Of a stretch of 6,365 bases of DNA, positions 1-6,365 are shown one piece after another. Origin of the DNA: Planctomicrobium sp. (lineage in GTDB: Bacteria; Planctomycetota; Planctomycetia; Planctomycetales; Planctomycetaceae); contig JABJMI010000747.1 of NCBI GenBank assembly GCA_018659505.1, positions 1-6,365 of the forward strand, read 5' to 3'. The translations under genes were made by a program, and so were the position numbers. The notes below the pieces were generated by a model. The model saw nothing but the letters and a program-made list of their open reading frames with translations. It made no database searches and was not told the origin of the DNA. Every line of letters begins with the position of its first letter. Within the stretch, counting starts at the first letter, position 1.

Positions 1-595
1 ACTTCCCTTTGATCGAAGTTCGCCCGATATCACAGCCCATTGTCTTCGAGCATTGAACGCTGCAAAGGAATTGTTGGAAAATCCTGATAAGATTGATCGT
101 TCTATACAAAAAGGATTTCAATTCCTCGTCAAACGGCAACAAGCAGATGGTTCCTGGTTACCGCTCTGGTTTGGAAATCAAGACGCTCCCGAAGAAATCA
201 ACCCACTCTATGGGACTGCAAAAGTTGTCGCAGCGTACCGAGACACTGGGCAGCTAAACACAATTGAGGCACAAAATGGATTGAGATGGCTGCAAACATC
301 ACAGAACTCAGATGGTGGCTGGGGTGGCTATCCTGGGTCTCCTTCGACTGTTGAAGAGACCTCTCTAGCAGTGGAAGTCCTTCTTTCTTATGAAGTTGCG
401 TCGACAGAAGTCGCTGCCGGTCTAAACTGGCTGTTAGAGAGTATCGACGCTGGTCGCATCGGCGAAACGGCCCCTATCGGTTTCTATTTCGCCAAATTAT
501 GGTATTTTGAGCGGTTGTATCCGATCATTTTTGCTGCAAGTGCCTTACGGCGAGCAATCAACACTTGCCAAGTGACGGAACAATTTGAACACTAA
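1..595 (+). CDS. Squalene-hopene cyclase-like terpene cyclase, C-terminal part (5' truncated by window)
   Basis: The frame is open to the left edge (first full codon at position 2), so only about the last 197 residues are present. The TTG at 53 is an internal Leu codon, because the residues before it (DRSSPDITAHCLRAL) are already typical of this family. Two QW-type repeats are visible: KGFQFLVKRQQADGSW at 110-157 and NGLRWLQTSQNSDGGW at 275-322. The end (about 470-541, GFYFAKLWYFERLYPIIF) matches the usual C-terminal tail of squalene-hopene cyclases and related prenyltransferase/squalene oxidase repeat proteins. These are membrane-associated alpha/alpha-barrel enzymes that cyclise squalene or similar polyprenes to hopanoid-type products. 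The catalytic DxDD motif lies in the missing upstream part, so true cyclase activity cannot be judged here. The next gene, a prenyl diphosphate synthase on the same strand, supports a terpenoid role. The family call is firm; the exact substrate is unknown. Confidence 0.85.
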   Translation, partial: LPFDRSSPDITAHCLRALNAAKELLENPDKIDRSIQKGFQFLVKRQQADGSWLPLWFGNQDAPEEINPLYGTAKVVAAYRDTGQLNTIEAQNGLRWLQTSQNSDGGWGGYPGSPSTVEETSLAVEVLLSYEVASTEVAAGLNWLLESIDAGRIGETAPIGFYFAKLWYFERLYPIIFAASALRRAINTCQVTEQFEH

Positions 596-677
596 GAGTG
601 TAACAGTGTTTGTTAATTCGCTCATCAGCATTCACTGATCGACTTTAGATAGCGCGCGGTCGAGATTTGCATCGAAT

Positions 678-696
678 TCGTCATGTTACATGACGA
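678..696. promoter_or_regulatory. Perfect 9-bp-arm palindrome, possible operator
   Basis: TCGTCATGT at 678-686 and ACATGACGA at 688-696 are exact reverse complements around a single T. The element sits 8 bases before the ribosome binding site of the DUF116-prenyl synthase gene, a usual place for the operator of a dimeric repressor. As RNA it could fold into an 8-bp stem with a TTA loop. No T-run follows, so it is not a standard terminator. The symmetry is seen directly; the regulatory role is inferred. Confidence 0.5.
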
Positions 697-704
697 GAAA
701 ATAT

Positions 705-711
705 AAAGGAG
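705..711 (+). promoter_or_regulatory. Ribosome binding site deciding the TTG start
   Basis: AAAGGAG ends six bases before the TTG at 718. This strong Shine-Dalgarno match is the reason for accepting a TTG start. The first in-frame ATG (766) has no comparable purine run before it. Confidence 0.8.
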
Positions 712-717
712 CAGACG

Positions 718-2661
718 TTGGACATTGCGACAAACTCGTCGTCCGCGGCCTCTTCAAACGTGGATATGGCAGACTCAAATACATCCTCACTGGAAACTGT
801 TCAAACGAAGCCAAACGGGACTGCTTCCACAAATGGTTCGAGGGAAAATCCGATTCACTCTGAAGAAGATGCTCCGCGCCCAAAGAAAAAAAATCGCCGT
901 AAGAGTACCGCTCATCTCAAAGCGGTTCCCGAGACACTCTCGCTGCGCGAATTCATTAAAGCTGATGCAGAAGTTTTTGCTAAGAAGCTCGACAAGACTC
1001 ACGCATTCAACCGAAATGACTTAGAGAAGTGGGCGCGCGAGTTCCTGGAGCAAATCGATCAGCCAGAGAAGTATCTCGGCTACGCGATGGTCATGATCGG
1101 CAACTACTTCTGGAAGAAGCAATTCCTTGCTACACCGTTTGAACGCAGAATGCTGCTATTGCCGCATTGCTTAAAACATGCGGAAGGCTGCCCGGCAGAG
1201 TACGATGACTTCGGACTTGATTGCGAGAAGTGTGGTGCCTGTTCCATCGCGGATTACAAAGTTCGAGCTGACCAACTCGGGTATAAAGTGCTTGTCGCTG
1301 AAGGCTCGCCAATCGTTCTGAAGATCATTGTAGAAGGTTACGTCGACGGCATCCTTGGTGTCGCTTGTCTCAATGTTTTAGAAAAAGCGATTGATAAGGT
1401 TCTCATTGCTGGCGTCCCATCGTTTGCAGTTCCTCTGCATTCCGGTGACTGTAAAAACACATCGCTGGATGAAGCGTGGGTTTGGGAAGTTCTTGATAAA
1501 TACGAACCAATCGAAGAGCAGGAAACTCGAAGTTACATCCCGCTGATGCGCAGTTCGGTCGACTTGTTCACCAATCGCTTTGACGAACTTCTGCCTCGCG
1601 TGCGAAGTAACACTCCAGAGAAAGCGAAGTCTCCGCTCGGTCTTACGGAACAAGTCGCTTTCGATTGGCTCGCCAACGGCGGAAAGCGTTTTCGACCGTT
1701 TATTACCCTCGCTGCTTATGACGCTGCCACTGGTGGTGAAATCGTCAACGGTCGTCACGACCGTGAGCAGGGAGTGAATTTCTCCCCAGCGGTTTGTAAA
1801 GTCGCGATGGCGATTGAAGCGTTTCACAAAGCTTCACTGATTCATGACGACATACAGGATAATGACCTCTATCGATACGGTCGCGAAACCCTTCACCGAA
1901 CGCACGGTACTGGTTCAGCGATCAACATCGGAGATTACCTGATCGGTCTCGGTTATCGCTTGGTGAATGAATCTCGCAGCGAACTCGGCAGCGATGTTGC
2001 CTGCGATATTCTCGATAGCATGGCAGCTGCACACATCAAGTTGTGTGATGGTCAAGGTGCTGAGATGGCATGGCAGGCAGCTCCAGACTGGAACATGACT
2101 CCGCTGGATGCCTTGCAGATTTACGCCCTGAAAACATCTCCAGCTTTCGAAGCCGCTTTGTTCTCCGGCATTCGCATGTCTGGAGAGATCGATGCCTATC
2201 GCGAAATGATTCCTCAATTCTGTCGCCAGTTAGGGGTTGGTTTCCAAATCTTAAACGACTTAAAAGACTGGCGAGGCGACGACGACAATAAACTGGTCGC
2301 CGGTCAAGATGCACTCGCACTTCGCCCCACAGTGCTACTCGCTTTAGCGTTGAAGTCTGCAACAGAGGAACAGCGAAAAGAGATTCGAGAGATTTACGAA
2401 TCAACCGGGAACGACCTGATGCGTATCGGTAAACTGCGTCGCATCTTCACAAACTGCGGAGCCTTTGAGACAGCAGAAGGCTTGGTCGAGAAATCACGTG
2501 AACGCTCAGAAGCATTAGCTGATGCAGTCGAATCAGACGAGATTCGGCAGTTGCTCTACTTCTTTGTCGATTCCATTCTCTCCGAAGAGGGTGAGCCAAC
2601 GCCGCTCGAACAGCAACAAGCAGCGGGGTCGATGTTGGTGTCGCTGCCTGTCATTTCCTAG
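718..2661 (+). CDS. DUF116 - polyprenyl diphosphate synthase fusion protein
   Basis: This 647-residue protein starts at a TTG with a strong ribosome binding site. Residues 1-50 are Ser/Thr/Asn-rich and probably disordered, followed by a basic patch (54-62). Residues about 75-260 match DUF116, a family of unknown function. They carry a Cys set suited to binding metal or an Fe-S cluster: C151, C158, C169, C172, C175, then C217 and C245. Residues about 280-620 are an all-helical trans-isoprenyl diphosphate synthase, the type that condenses allylic diphosphates with isopentenyl diphosphate. Visible motifs are GGKRFRP (321-327), the first Asp-rich motif D377-D378-x-x-D381, a G-R-E-T-L-H segment (388-393), K472-T473, and FQI followed by N513-D514-x-x-D517. 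In the last motif the usual first Asp is Asn. Stand-alone synthases are about 300-350 residues, so the extra length is the DUF116 half plus the tail. The cyclase-like gene 122 bp upstream suggests a shared terpenoid pathway. Product chain length cannot be read from the sequence. Confidence 0.88.
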   Translation: MDIATNSSSAASSNVDMADSNTSSLETVQTKPNGTASTNGSRENPIHSEEDAPRPKKKNRRKSTAHLKAVPETLSLREFIKADAEVFAKKLDKTHAFNRNDLEKWAREFLEQIDQPEKYLGYAMVMIGNYFWKKQFLATPFERRMLLLPHCLKHAEGCPAEYDDFGLDCEKCGACSIADYKVRADQLGYKVLVAEGSPIVLKIIVEGYVDGILGVACLNVLEKAIDKVLIAGVPSFAVPLHSGDCKNTSLDEAWVWEVLDKYEPIEEQETRSYIPLMRSSVDLFTNRFDELLPRVRSNTPEKAKSPLGLTEQVAFDWLANGGKRFRPFITLAAYDAATGGEIVNGRHDREQGVNFSPAVCKVAMAIEAFHKASLIHDDIQDNDLYRYGRETLHRTHGTGSAINIGDYLIGLGYRLVNESRSELGSDVACDILDSMAAAHIKLCDGQGAEMAWQAAPDWNMTPLDALQIYALKTSPAFEAALFSGIRMSGEIDAYREMIPQFCRQLGVGFQILNDLKDWRGDDDNKLVAGQDALALRPTVLLALALKSATEEQRKEIREIYESTGNDLMRIGKLRRIFTNCGAFETAEGLVEKSRERSEALADAVESDEIRQLLYFFVDSILSEEGEPTPLEQQQAAGSMLVSLPVIS

Positions 2662-2727
2662 TCGCAGAATTTCATCGCAGTTCTTTGCCGATAGATCAGA
2701 TCACACAACCGTTTTTGAAATTGCACT

Positions 2728-2732
2728 GGAGG
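2728..2732 (+). promoter_or_regulatory. Ribosome binding site of the sigma factor gene
   Basis: GGAGG lies nine bases before the GTG at 2742 and fixes that codon as the start. The in-frame ATG at 2754 would be 21 bases away, too far for this site. Confidence 0.75.
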
Positions 2733-2741
2733 TAATCTGAA

Positions 2742-3353
2742 GTGGTCGCTTCCATGAACTGGGTCGAACGATTGAATGCCGAGGGGGAAACTCGCGAGGA
2801 AGCGATCTCTCAGTTGAGAGTGATCTTGGTCCGAGGAATCCTAAAGAGCTTTGCTTCAAGAGGTGTCGATAATGCGTTTGCAGAGGACATTGCCCAAGAC
2901 GCTCTATTGAGAATTCTCAATAGTCTCGATTCTTTCGAAGGACGCAGTCGCTTTACAACCTGGGCAATGGCAATCGCTGTGCGAACCGCAGTTAGCGAGC
3001 TTCGTCGAAGACACTTCCGTGATGTCTCCCTGGAACAGGTCATCCACGGTGAAAATAATACTCTCGACCTTGGAGAAACTGACGTCCGAAGTGCGGAGGA
3101 CTCAATCGATCGGCAAGCCCTCTACGATCAATTAAGAGAACATATCGAAACGGATTTAACAGAGAAGCAGAAGACGGTGATCCAAGCCTTGCTTGGAGGA
3201 ATGCCTGTGGAAAACATCGCTGATCGCATGGGAACGAATCGGAATGCCGTTTACAAAATGATGCACGATGCACGATTGAAACTGAAACAAAGCTTTGAAT
3301 CATCGGGCGTCTCACCCGAAGAGATCCAAAGCATTTTAGCTGGAGGTGCATAA
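2742..3353 (+). CDS. ECF-type RNA polymerase sigma factor
   Basis: This is a 203-residue protein of the sigma-70 family with only regions 2 and 4, the extracytoplasmic-function layout. Region 2 spans about residues 22-91: AEDIAQDALLRIL (47-59) is the core-polymerase-binding helix, and FEGRSRFTTWAMAIA (65-79) is the part that melts and contacts the -10 element. A variable acidic linker covers about 92-138. Region 4 (139-185) holds a helix-turn-helix (VENIADRMGTNRNAVYKMMHDARLKLK, split about residues 156-182) for -35 recognition. The GTG start is set by GGAGG nine bases upstream. The stop is one base before the ATG of a small Cys/His-rich protein that is probably its anti-sigma factor. The 80-bp gap after the prenyl synthase gene shows no terminator, so co-transcription is possible. 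Its target promoters cannot be derived from this window. A perfect 20-bp palindrome lies inside the gene at 2904-2923. Confidence 0.9.
   Translation: MVASMNWVERLNAEGETREEAISQLRVILVRGILKSFASRGVDNAFAEDIAQDALLRILNSLDSFEGRSRFTTWAMAIAVRTAVSELRRRHFRDVSLEQVIHGENNTLDLGETDVRSAEDSIDRQALYDQLREHIETDLTEKQKTVIQALLGGMPVENIADRMGTNRNAVYKMMHDARLKLKQSFESSGVSPEEIQSILAGGA
2904..2923. repeat. Perfect 20-bp palindrome inside the sigma factor gene
   Basis: CTATTGAGAA at 2904-2913 is followed directly by its exact reverse complement TTCTCAATAG at 2914-2923. It lies in the codons for region 2 (around A54-S61 of the sigma factor). It may be coincidence of coding sequence, a DNA-binding site, or an mRNA hairpin with an 8-bp stem and an AATT loop. 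Confidence 0.5.
3342..3346 (+). promoter_or_regulatory. Ribosome binding site of the zinc-finger gene, inside the sigma gene end
   Basis: GGAGG lies eight bases before the ATG at 3355 and within the last codons of the sigma gene. It decides the ATG at 3355 over a GTG at 3346 that overlaps the site itself. The arrangement suggests translational coupling of the two proteins. Confidence 0.75.
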
Positions 3354-3354
3354 C

Positions 3355-3594
3355 ATGACTTTCTCGAACGACAAGCTGCACCGACTGCTGGAGATGGTCG
3401 CGGAAGCAAAAGAAGATTTGATGGACTGCGATGGATGTTTGGAACATATCGCACATTATGCCGAAGTCCACCTGCAAGGTCTCAGCCCGCGTGAAAAATT
3501 CGCTGAAGTGAAATTGCATCTGCAATCATGCCCGTGCTGCAAAGACGAATTCGAATACTTCATGCAAGCAATGCAAACTCTTGATTTGGAGTAG
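3355..3594 (+). CDS. Small Cys/His zinc-finger protein, probable soluble anti-sigma factor
   Basis: A 79-residue protein begins one base after the sigma factor stop, with GGAGG eight bases upstream. It carries C25-x-x-C28 and H55-x3-C59-x-C61-C62. The H-x3-C-x2-C pattern is the signature of zinc-binding anti-sigma (ZAS/zf-HC2) domains, which hold an ECF sigma factor inactive. There is no hydrophobic stretch long enough for a membrane helix, so it should be cytoplasmic. Soluble ZAS proteins such as RsrA respond to redox stress by thiol oxidation and zinc loss; a similar role here is inference. It is shorter than most anti-sigma factors and lacks any added sensor domain. The tight coupling to the sigma gene is the strongest support. 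An alternative is a small zinc protein with another role in the same operon. Confidence 0.72.
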   Translation: MTFSNDKLHRLLEMVAEAKEDLMDCDGCLEHIAHYAEVHLQGLSPREKFAEVKLHLQSCPCCKDEFEYFMQAMQTLDLE

Positions 3595-3625
3595 TGAGCA
3601 TTTGGCAATTTGTTGAGGGTCATTT

Positions 3626-3687
3626 GTTTAACGGCAAGCCGAAGGCGTCAGTTTTTCAACTTTGACGCTTACGGCTTGCCGTTAAAC
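3626..3687. repeat. Near-perfect 25-bp inverted repeat (REP-like or bidirectional hairpin)
   Basis: The arms at 3626-3650 and 3663-3687 match at 23 of 25 positions around a 12-base loop. Outer arms begin GTTTAACGGCAAGCCG and end CGGCTTGCCGTTAAAC. Each arm also holds its own small palindrome (CGGC-AA-GCCG and CGGC-TT-GCCG). It sits between two convergent genes, where a terminator for both is expected, but neither side has a T-run after the stem. It may act as a hairpin-only terminator or mRNA stabiliser, or be one copy of a dispersed extragenic palindrome. Confidence 0.75.
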
Positions 3688-3726
3688 TAAAAAACTTGTG
3701 CAGGTATACTTACTCTCTGGTTGCCA

Positions 3727-5151
3727 CTACGCAATCACATCGTGCGCAACTTTGCCAGCGACGTCAGTCAGCCGGAAATCTCTCCCCTGGAATTTGAAGG
3801 TCAGCTTTTCGTGGTTCATGCCCAATAGATGCAGAATGGTGGCGTGAAAGTCGTTGACGTGCATCGGATTTTCAGCGACGTGAAAGCCGATATCGTCAGT
3901 CTTGCCATAGGTCATGCCTCCTCTGACTCCTCCGCCAGCCATCCAAACTGAGTACGCATCTTTATGATGATCACGTCCTACGGTTTTGGTGACGCCGCTG
4001 TTTGATTTGCCTTGCAACATCGGAGTCCGTCCGAATTCAGCTCCCCAGACAACAAGAGTCTCATCCAGTAATCCTCGTTGTTTCAGATCTGTAATCAACG
4101 CAGCGATCGGTTGGTCGACTTCTTTACTTTTCTTCTGGATATTCGGAAAGACACTCCCGTGATGATCCCAGCCTTGGTCATAAAGCTGCACGAAACGAAC
4201 TCCGCGTTCAACCAAACGTCTGGCGAGTAGACAGTTATTCGCAAAACTGGTTTTGCCCGGTTGTGTGCCGTACATCTCGTGAGTCGCTGTCGACTCGTCT
4301 TTAATATCCATCAGTTCGGGGACAGCGGACTGCATACGATAGGCGAGTTCGTATTGTGTAATACGAGTCGCAATTTCCGGGTCGCCGACATTGGCTAACT
4401 GTACCTGATTCAAACTGTTGATCTTATCGATGATTCGCTTGCGATCAGCCGAACGAATGCCCGGTGGATCGGAAAGAAATAAGACCGGGTCACCCGCTGT
4501 ACGAAATTCTATTCCCTGCTGTTCGCTGGGTAGAAACCCACTGCCCCACAGCGAGTTTCCAGCACCTGCCACATTGCCTGTGATGAGAACAACAAAGCCG
4601 GGCAGGTTTTCATTCTCAGACCCTAAGCCATAATTGACCCACGAGCCTAATGATGGACGGCCAAAGCGGGGGAATCCTGTTTGAAAGAACAACTGTGCCG
4701 GAGCATGATTAAAATGCTCCGTGTGCAGCGACTTGATCACACAAAGTTCATCCGCAACAGAAGCCAAATGTGGCATCACCTCAGAGAGTTCAACCCCCGA
4801 CTCACCATGCTTCTGAAACTTAAATTGTGTTCCCAATAACTTCGGTTGCTCGCGAATGAAAGCTAGTCGCAAGCCTTCCCAAAGATCATCCGGAACCAAT
4901 TCCCCCGTCAGCTTTTGCAACTCAGGCTTATAGTCAAAAAGATCCAGATGCGAGGGCGCTCCGACCATGTGAATAAAGATCACATTCTTCGCTTTGGCAG
5001 GAAAATGTGTTTGACTGTCCGAAGCCAGCAACTGATCATTTAGCAACGCCGACAAAGCCACCGACCCAATCCCTGCCCCCGCTCGCTGAAAGAGTTCTCT
5101 ACGCGAGAAAGCGCTCAGGTGATTCGTGGCATGTTGTGGAAGAGGAGGCAT
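3727..5151 (-). CDS. DUF1501 domain protein with twin-arginine leader
   Basis: The chosen start (ATG at 5151) gives 474 residues, the usual size for DUF1501 proteins, which are abundant in planctomycetes. S16-R17-R18-E-L-F followed by a Gly/Ala-rich hydrophobic stretch (about 24-37) is a Tat export signal, so the protein should fold in the cytoplasm and be exported. Family hallmarks are [13 protein letters not shown] (64-76), W328-[13 protein letters not shown] (369-377) and G392-R-D-H-H. The D/H-rich motifs resemble metal-binding residues of the alkaline phosphatase/sulfatase superfamily, to which DUF1501 is distantly related; its substrate is unknown. An ATG at 5277 would add 42 residues before the Tat signal but has no ribosome binding site. 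GGAA lies eight bases before the 5151 start. DUF1501 genes often stand beside a DUF1553 gene; none is present here, so it appears to be a single-gene unit. Confidence 0.9.
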   Translation of the reverse strand: MPPLPQHATNHLSAFSRRELFQRAGAGIGSVALSALLNDQLLASDSQTHFPAKAKNVIFIHMVGAPSHLDLFDYKPELQKLTGELVPDDLWEGLRLAFIREQPKLLGTQFKFQKHGESGVELSEVMPHLASVADELCVIKSLHTEHFNHAPAQLFFQTGFPRFGRPSLGSWVNYGLGSENENLPGFVVLITGNVAGAGNSLWGSGFLPSEQQGIEFRTAGDPVLFLSDPPGIRSADRKRIIDKINSLNQVQLANVGDPEIATRITQYELAYRMQSAVPELMDIKDESTATHEMYGTQPGKTSFANNCLLARRLVERGVRFVQLYDQGWDHHGSVFPNIQKKSKEVDQPIAALITDLKQRGLLDETLVVWGAEFGRTPMLQGKSNSGVTKTVGRDHHKDAYSVWMAGGGVRGGMTYGKTDDIGFHVAENPMHVNDFHATILHLLGMNHEKLTFKFQGRDFRLTDVAGKVAHDVIA

Positions 5152-5319
5152 AAGTTTCGTTCCATGGGAAGAATAATCGATAGACCTATAGTATCGGTCA
5201 TCAAGTGCGAATGGAAAGAGAAAAGTACCGCAGCGTGCGACAAATCGCGGTAGCGATGCAGACCCACCACTTTCCATCCCACGATATGGTGGATCGGCGT
5301 CGTACCACCTTGTCCCGCC

Positions 5320-5337
5320 CTACGGAACTACGGAACT
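5320..5337. repeat. Short tandem repeat, 8-bp unit
   Basis: CTACGGAA occurs twice head to tail (5320-5335) followed by CT, giving just over two copies. It lies in the divergent gap between the DUF1501 gene and the secretin-like frame. The neighbouring 5258-5310 is rich in CCACC/GGTGG words that can pair with each other. Function is not evident. Confidence 0.5.
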
Positions 5338-5407
5338 GATATTGGTCTTGTAGGAATTTCAAGATTCTGGATATATTTCCGACCAGAAGGATTTTATTTT
5401 ATAGGAC

Positions 5408-5414
5408 AAGGAAG
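5408..5414 (+). promoter_or_regulatory. Ribosome binding site before the secretin leader
   Basis: AAGGAAG lies seven bases before the ATG at 5422. It supports that ATG as the original start of the secretin-like gene although its frame stops 22 codons later. Confidence 0.6.
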
Positions 5415-5421
5415 TTGAACT

Positions 5422-5490
5422 ATGGATTGCTGGTTTGCCGGTTGTTTAGCACTCGTCGCTTTGACGAACGTTCAGGATGACTCTCAATAA
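5422..5490 (+). pseudogene. Leader fragment of the secretin-like gene, ending at an in-frame TAA
   Basis: An ATG with a good ribosome binding site opens a 22-residue reading frame, MDCWFAGCLALVALTNVQ followed by DDSQ, then TAA at 5488-5490. Residues 4-15 are hydrophobic and resemble the core of an export signal, though the usual Lys/Arg near the start is missing. The downstream secretin-like frame continues in exactly this frame with no further stop. The context CAA-TAA-CAA suggests a single C-to-T change from CAA (Gln). An upstream start is excluded by a TGA at 5416-5418. It could instead be a short leader peptide or a sequencing error. Confidence 0.5.
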
Positions 5491-6365
5491 CAATGTGCTC
5501 ATGAACCTCACGCTGTGGTCGTGAGTTCCGCCGTCGCGGTGGGAAATACGTCCTCCAGCCCGGGGCAACAATGCCCTCCACAAGTCGTCTCTCCTCGACC
5601 ACAGACGGTTCCATCCAAGGTCATGCCGAACCCCGTAGTTTATCAAGCTCCTCCGCAAGTCTTTGCGAACCGAGCTCAAACTCAACAATCGACGTTGTTC
5701 CATCTGGAGTCGGCGATCAGACATCTCCGTGCCGCTGACCTGAACCGAGAAGCAGATCAACTGTCCCAGAAACTAGCGGCAGCCCGAATCAGTCATCACA
5801 AGATTCTCGATGAGAAACGACATGAACTGACACGCTTGCAAACCGAAATCACGCATCTCGAAAAGCTCCTCGGTGTGAACGAGCAGTACATGATCTCCGT
5901 GGTTGTCGGCGAACTCAAACCCGCTCAGTTGCGAGCCGTGGGTATCGACTTCTCGTTCTTTGGCAATGCTTTCAACCAAGTCATTCGACAAACCGCTGCG
6001 GGAAGAGGCAATCCGCCTTACAACAAAGTGGTCGAGACGACGGAGTTCAACGTTTTGCTCGATGCGCTTCAAAATGGGAAGCTGGTCAACATTCAGTCAC
6101 GACCGAAGGTCGTGACATTGGCGGACGAGCCGGCCAGCCTGCAATGTGGAAGAGAGTTTTCCTTCCCGGTTACCAATCCAGTTCCGGGAACACCGGCTGA
6201 GATGCACAAACGATACGGATTCAAGGTAGACATGCTCGTGCATCCCGTTGGGCAAGACCGGGTTCAGTTGACGATTGTTCCCGAACGAGTCATCCGCAAT
6301 TTCAAACGGGCGATCTTTACAGAAGACGGAGTCTTGGTCCCCGGACTCACGGTGCAGCGAATCCG
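5491..6365 (+). CDS. Secretin-like protein (type II/III secretion family), 3' truncated; start uncertain, possibly disrupted
   Basis: This frame stays open for 291 codons to the right edge. Its first part (5491-5690) is a Pro/Gln/Ser-rich linker. Next comes a helical, heptad-like stretch (about 5695-5875; LESAIRHLRAADLNREADQL onward). From 5887 the text is secretin-like: YMISVVVGELKPAQLRAVGI at the start, then NGKLVNIQSRPKVVTLADEP (from about 6073) followed by ASLQCGREFSFPV, and VQLTIVPE near 6265. These match the core of outer-membrane secretins of type II/IV pilus systems, which form ring channels. No convincing start is seen after the TAA at 5488: GTG codons at 5515, 5521 and 5539 and an ATG at 5623 all lack a well-spaced ribosome binding site, and none would give a signal peptide, which a secretin needs. 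The gene may therefore be a recent pseudogene. The domain call is good; its functional status is open. Confidence 0.68.

Noticed and set aside
53..595. TTG at 53 as the start of the cyclase-like protein
   Set aside because: The frame is open to the left edge and the residues before the TTG fit the cyclase family, so this is an internal codon of a truncated gene.
588..610. AACACT/AGTGTT stem at the end of the cyclase gene as a terminator
   Set aside because: The stem is only six AT-rich pairs with an 11-base loop and no proper T-run.
624..639. ATCAG/CTGAT hairpin in the gap before the prenyl synthase gene
   Set aside because: Five-base arms are expected by chance and nothing around them supports a role.
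1378..1827. 149-codon reverse-strand frame inside the prenyl synthase gene
   Set aside because: It is an antisense shadow of a well-supported gene, with no recognisable domain.
3346..3354. GTG at 3346 as the start of the zinc-finger protein
   Set aside because: It overlaps the GGAGG that serves the ATG at 3355 and has no ribosome binding site of its own.
3040..3525. 161-codon reverse-strand frame across the sigma and zinc-finger genes
   Set aside because: It overlaps two supported genes in antisense and shows no family features.
5152..5277. 42-residue N-terminal extension of the DUF1501 protein
   Set aside because: No ribosome binding site precedes the ATG at 5277, the extension would place the Tat signal more than 50 residues in, and the DNA is repeat-like.
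5332..5360. GGAACT as an ECF-type -35 element upstream of the secretin-like gene
   Set aside because: No convincing -10 element stands at the right distance, and the GGAAC words arise from the tandem repeat.
5446..6072. Reverse-strand frames of 64-104 codons opposite the secretin-like frame
   Set aside because: The forward frame carries secretin motifs; the reverse frames have Arg-rich shadow composition and no motif.

Overview
The window looks like chromosomal DNA of a planctomycete (Planctomycetota). The main pointers are a Tat-exported DUF1501 protein, a terpene cyclase next to a prenyl synthase, an ECF-type sigma factor with a tiny zinc-finger partner, and a secretin-like protein with a helical N-terminal region. 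Base composition is moderate. The phylum call rests on recognising these families, not on a database search.

Layout. (1) Positions 1-595 (+): the C-terminal end of a squalene-hopene cyclase-like protein whose frame is open to the left edge. (2) 718-2661 (+): a two-domain protein joining DUF116 to a trans-isoprenyl diphosphate synthase. It starts at a TTG with a clear ribosome binding site, and a perfect 9-bp-arm palindrome lies just upstream of that site. (3) 2742-3353 and 3355-3594 (+): an ECF-like sigma factor and, one base later, a 79-residue Cys/His protein that is probably its soluble zinc-binding anti-sigma factor. (4) 3595-3726: a convergent intergenic gap holding a near-perfect 25-bp inverted repeat. 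(5) 3727-5151 (-): a DUF1501 protein with a twin-arginine leader. (6) 5152-5421: a divergent intergenic region with no supported gene and a short tandem repeat. (7) 5422 to the right edge (+): a secretin-domain protein whose frame is broken by an in-frame TAA at codon 23, directly after a leader-like segment with its own ribosome binding site.

How the genes may work together. The first four genes lie on one strand with gaps of 122, 80 and 1 bp. The first two fit one isoprenoid pathway: the synthase would build a prenyl diphosphate and the cyclase would fold a polyprene such as squalene. The sigma/anti-sigma pair behind them could be co-transcribed, but whether it controls them is inference. 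The DUF1501 gene and the secretin-like gene are separate transcription units, diverging from each other, and the DUF1501 gene converges on the sigma cluster.

The points most worth following up are the DUF116-prenyl synthase fusion with an altered second aspartate-rich motif (NDxxD), the palindrome before it, the stop codon in the secretin frame, and the compact sigma/zinc-finger pair with a 20-bp perfect palindrome inside the sigma gene.
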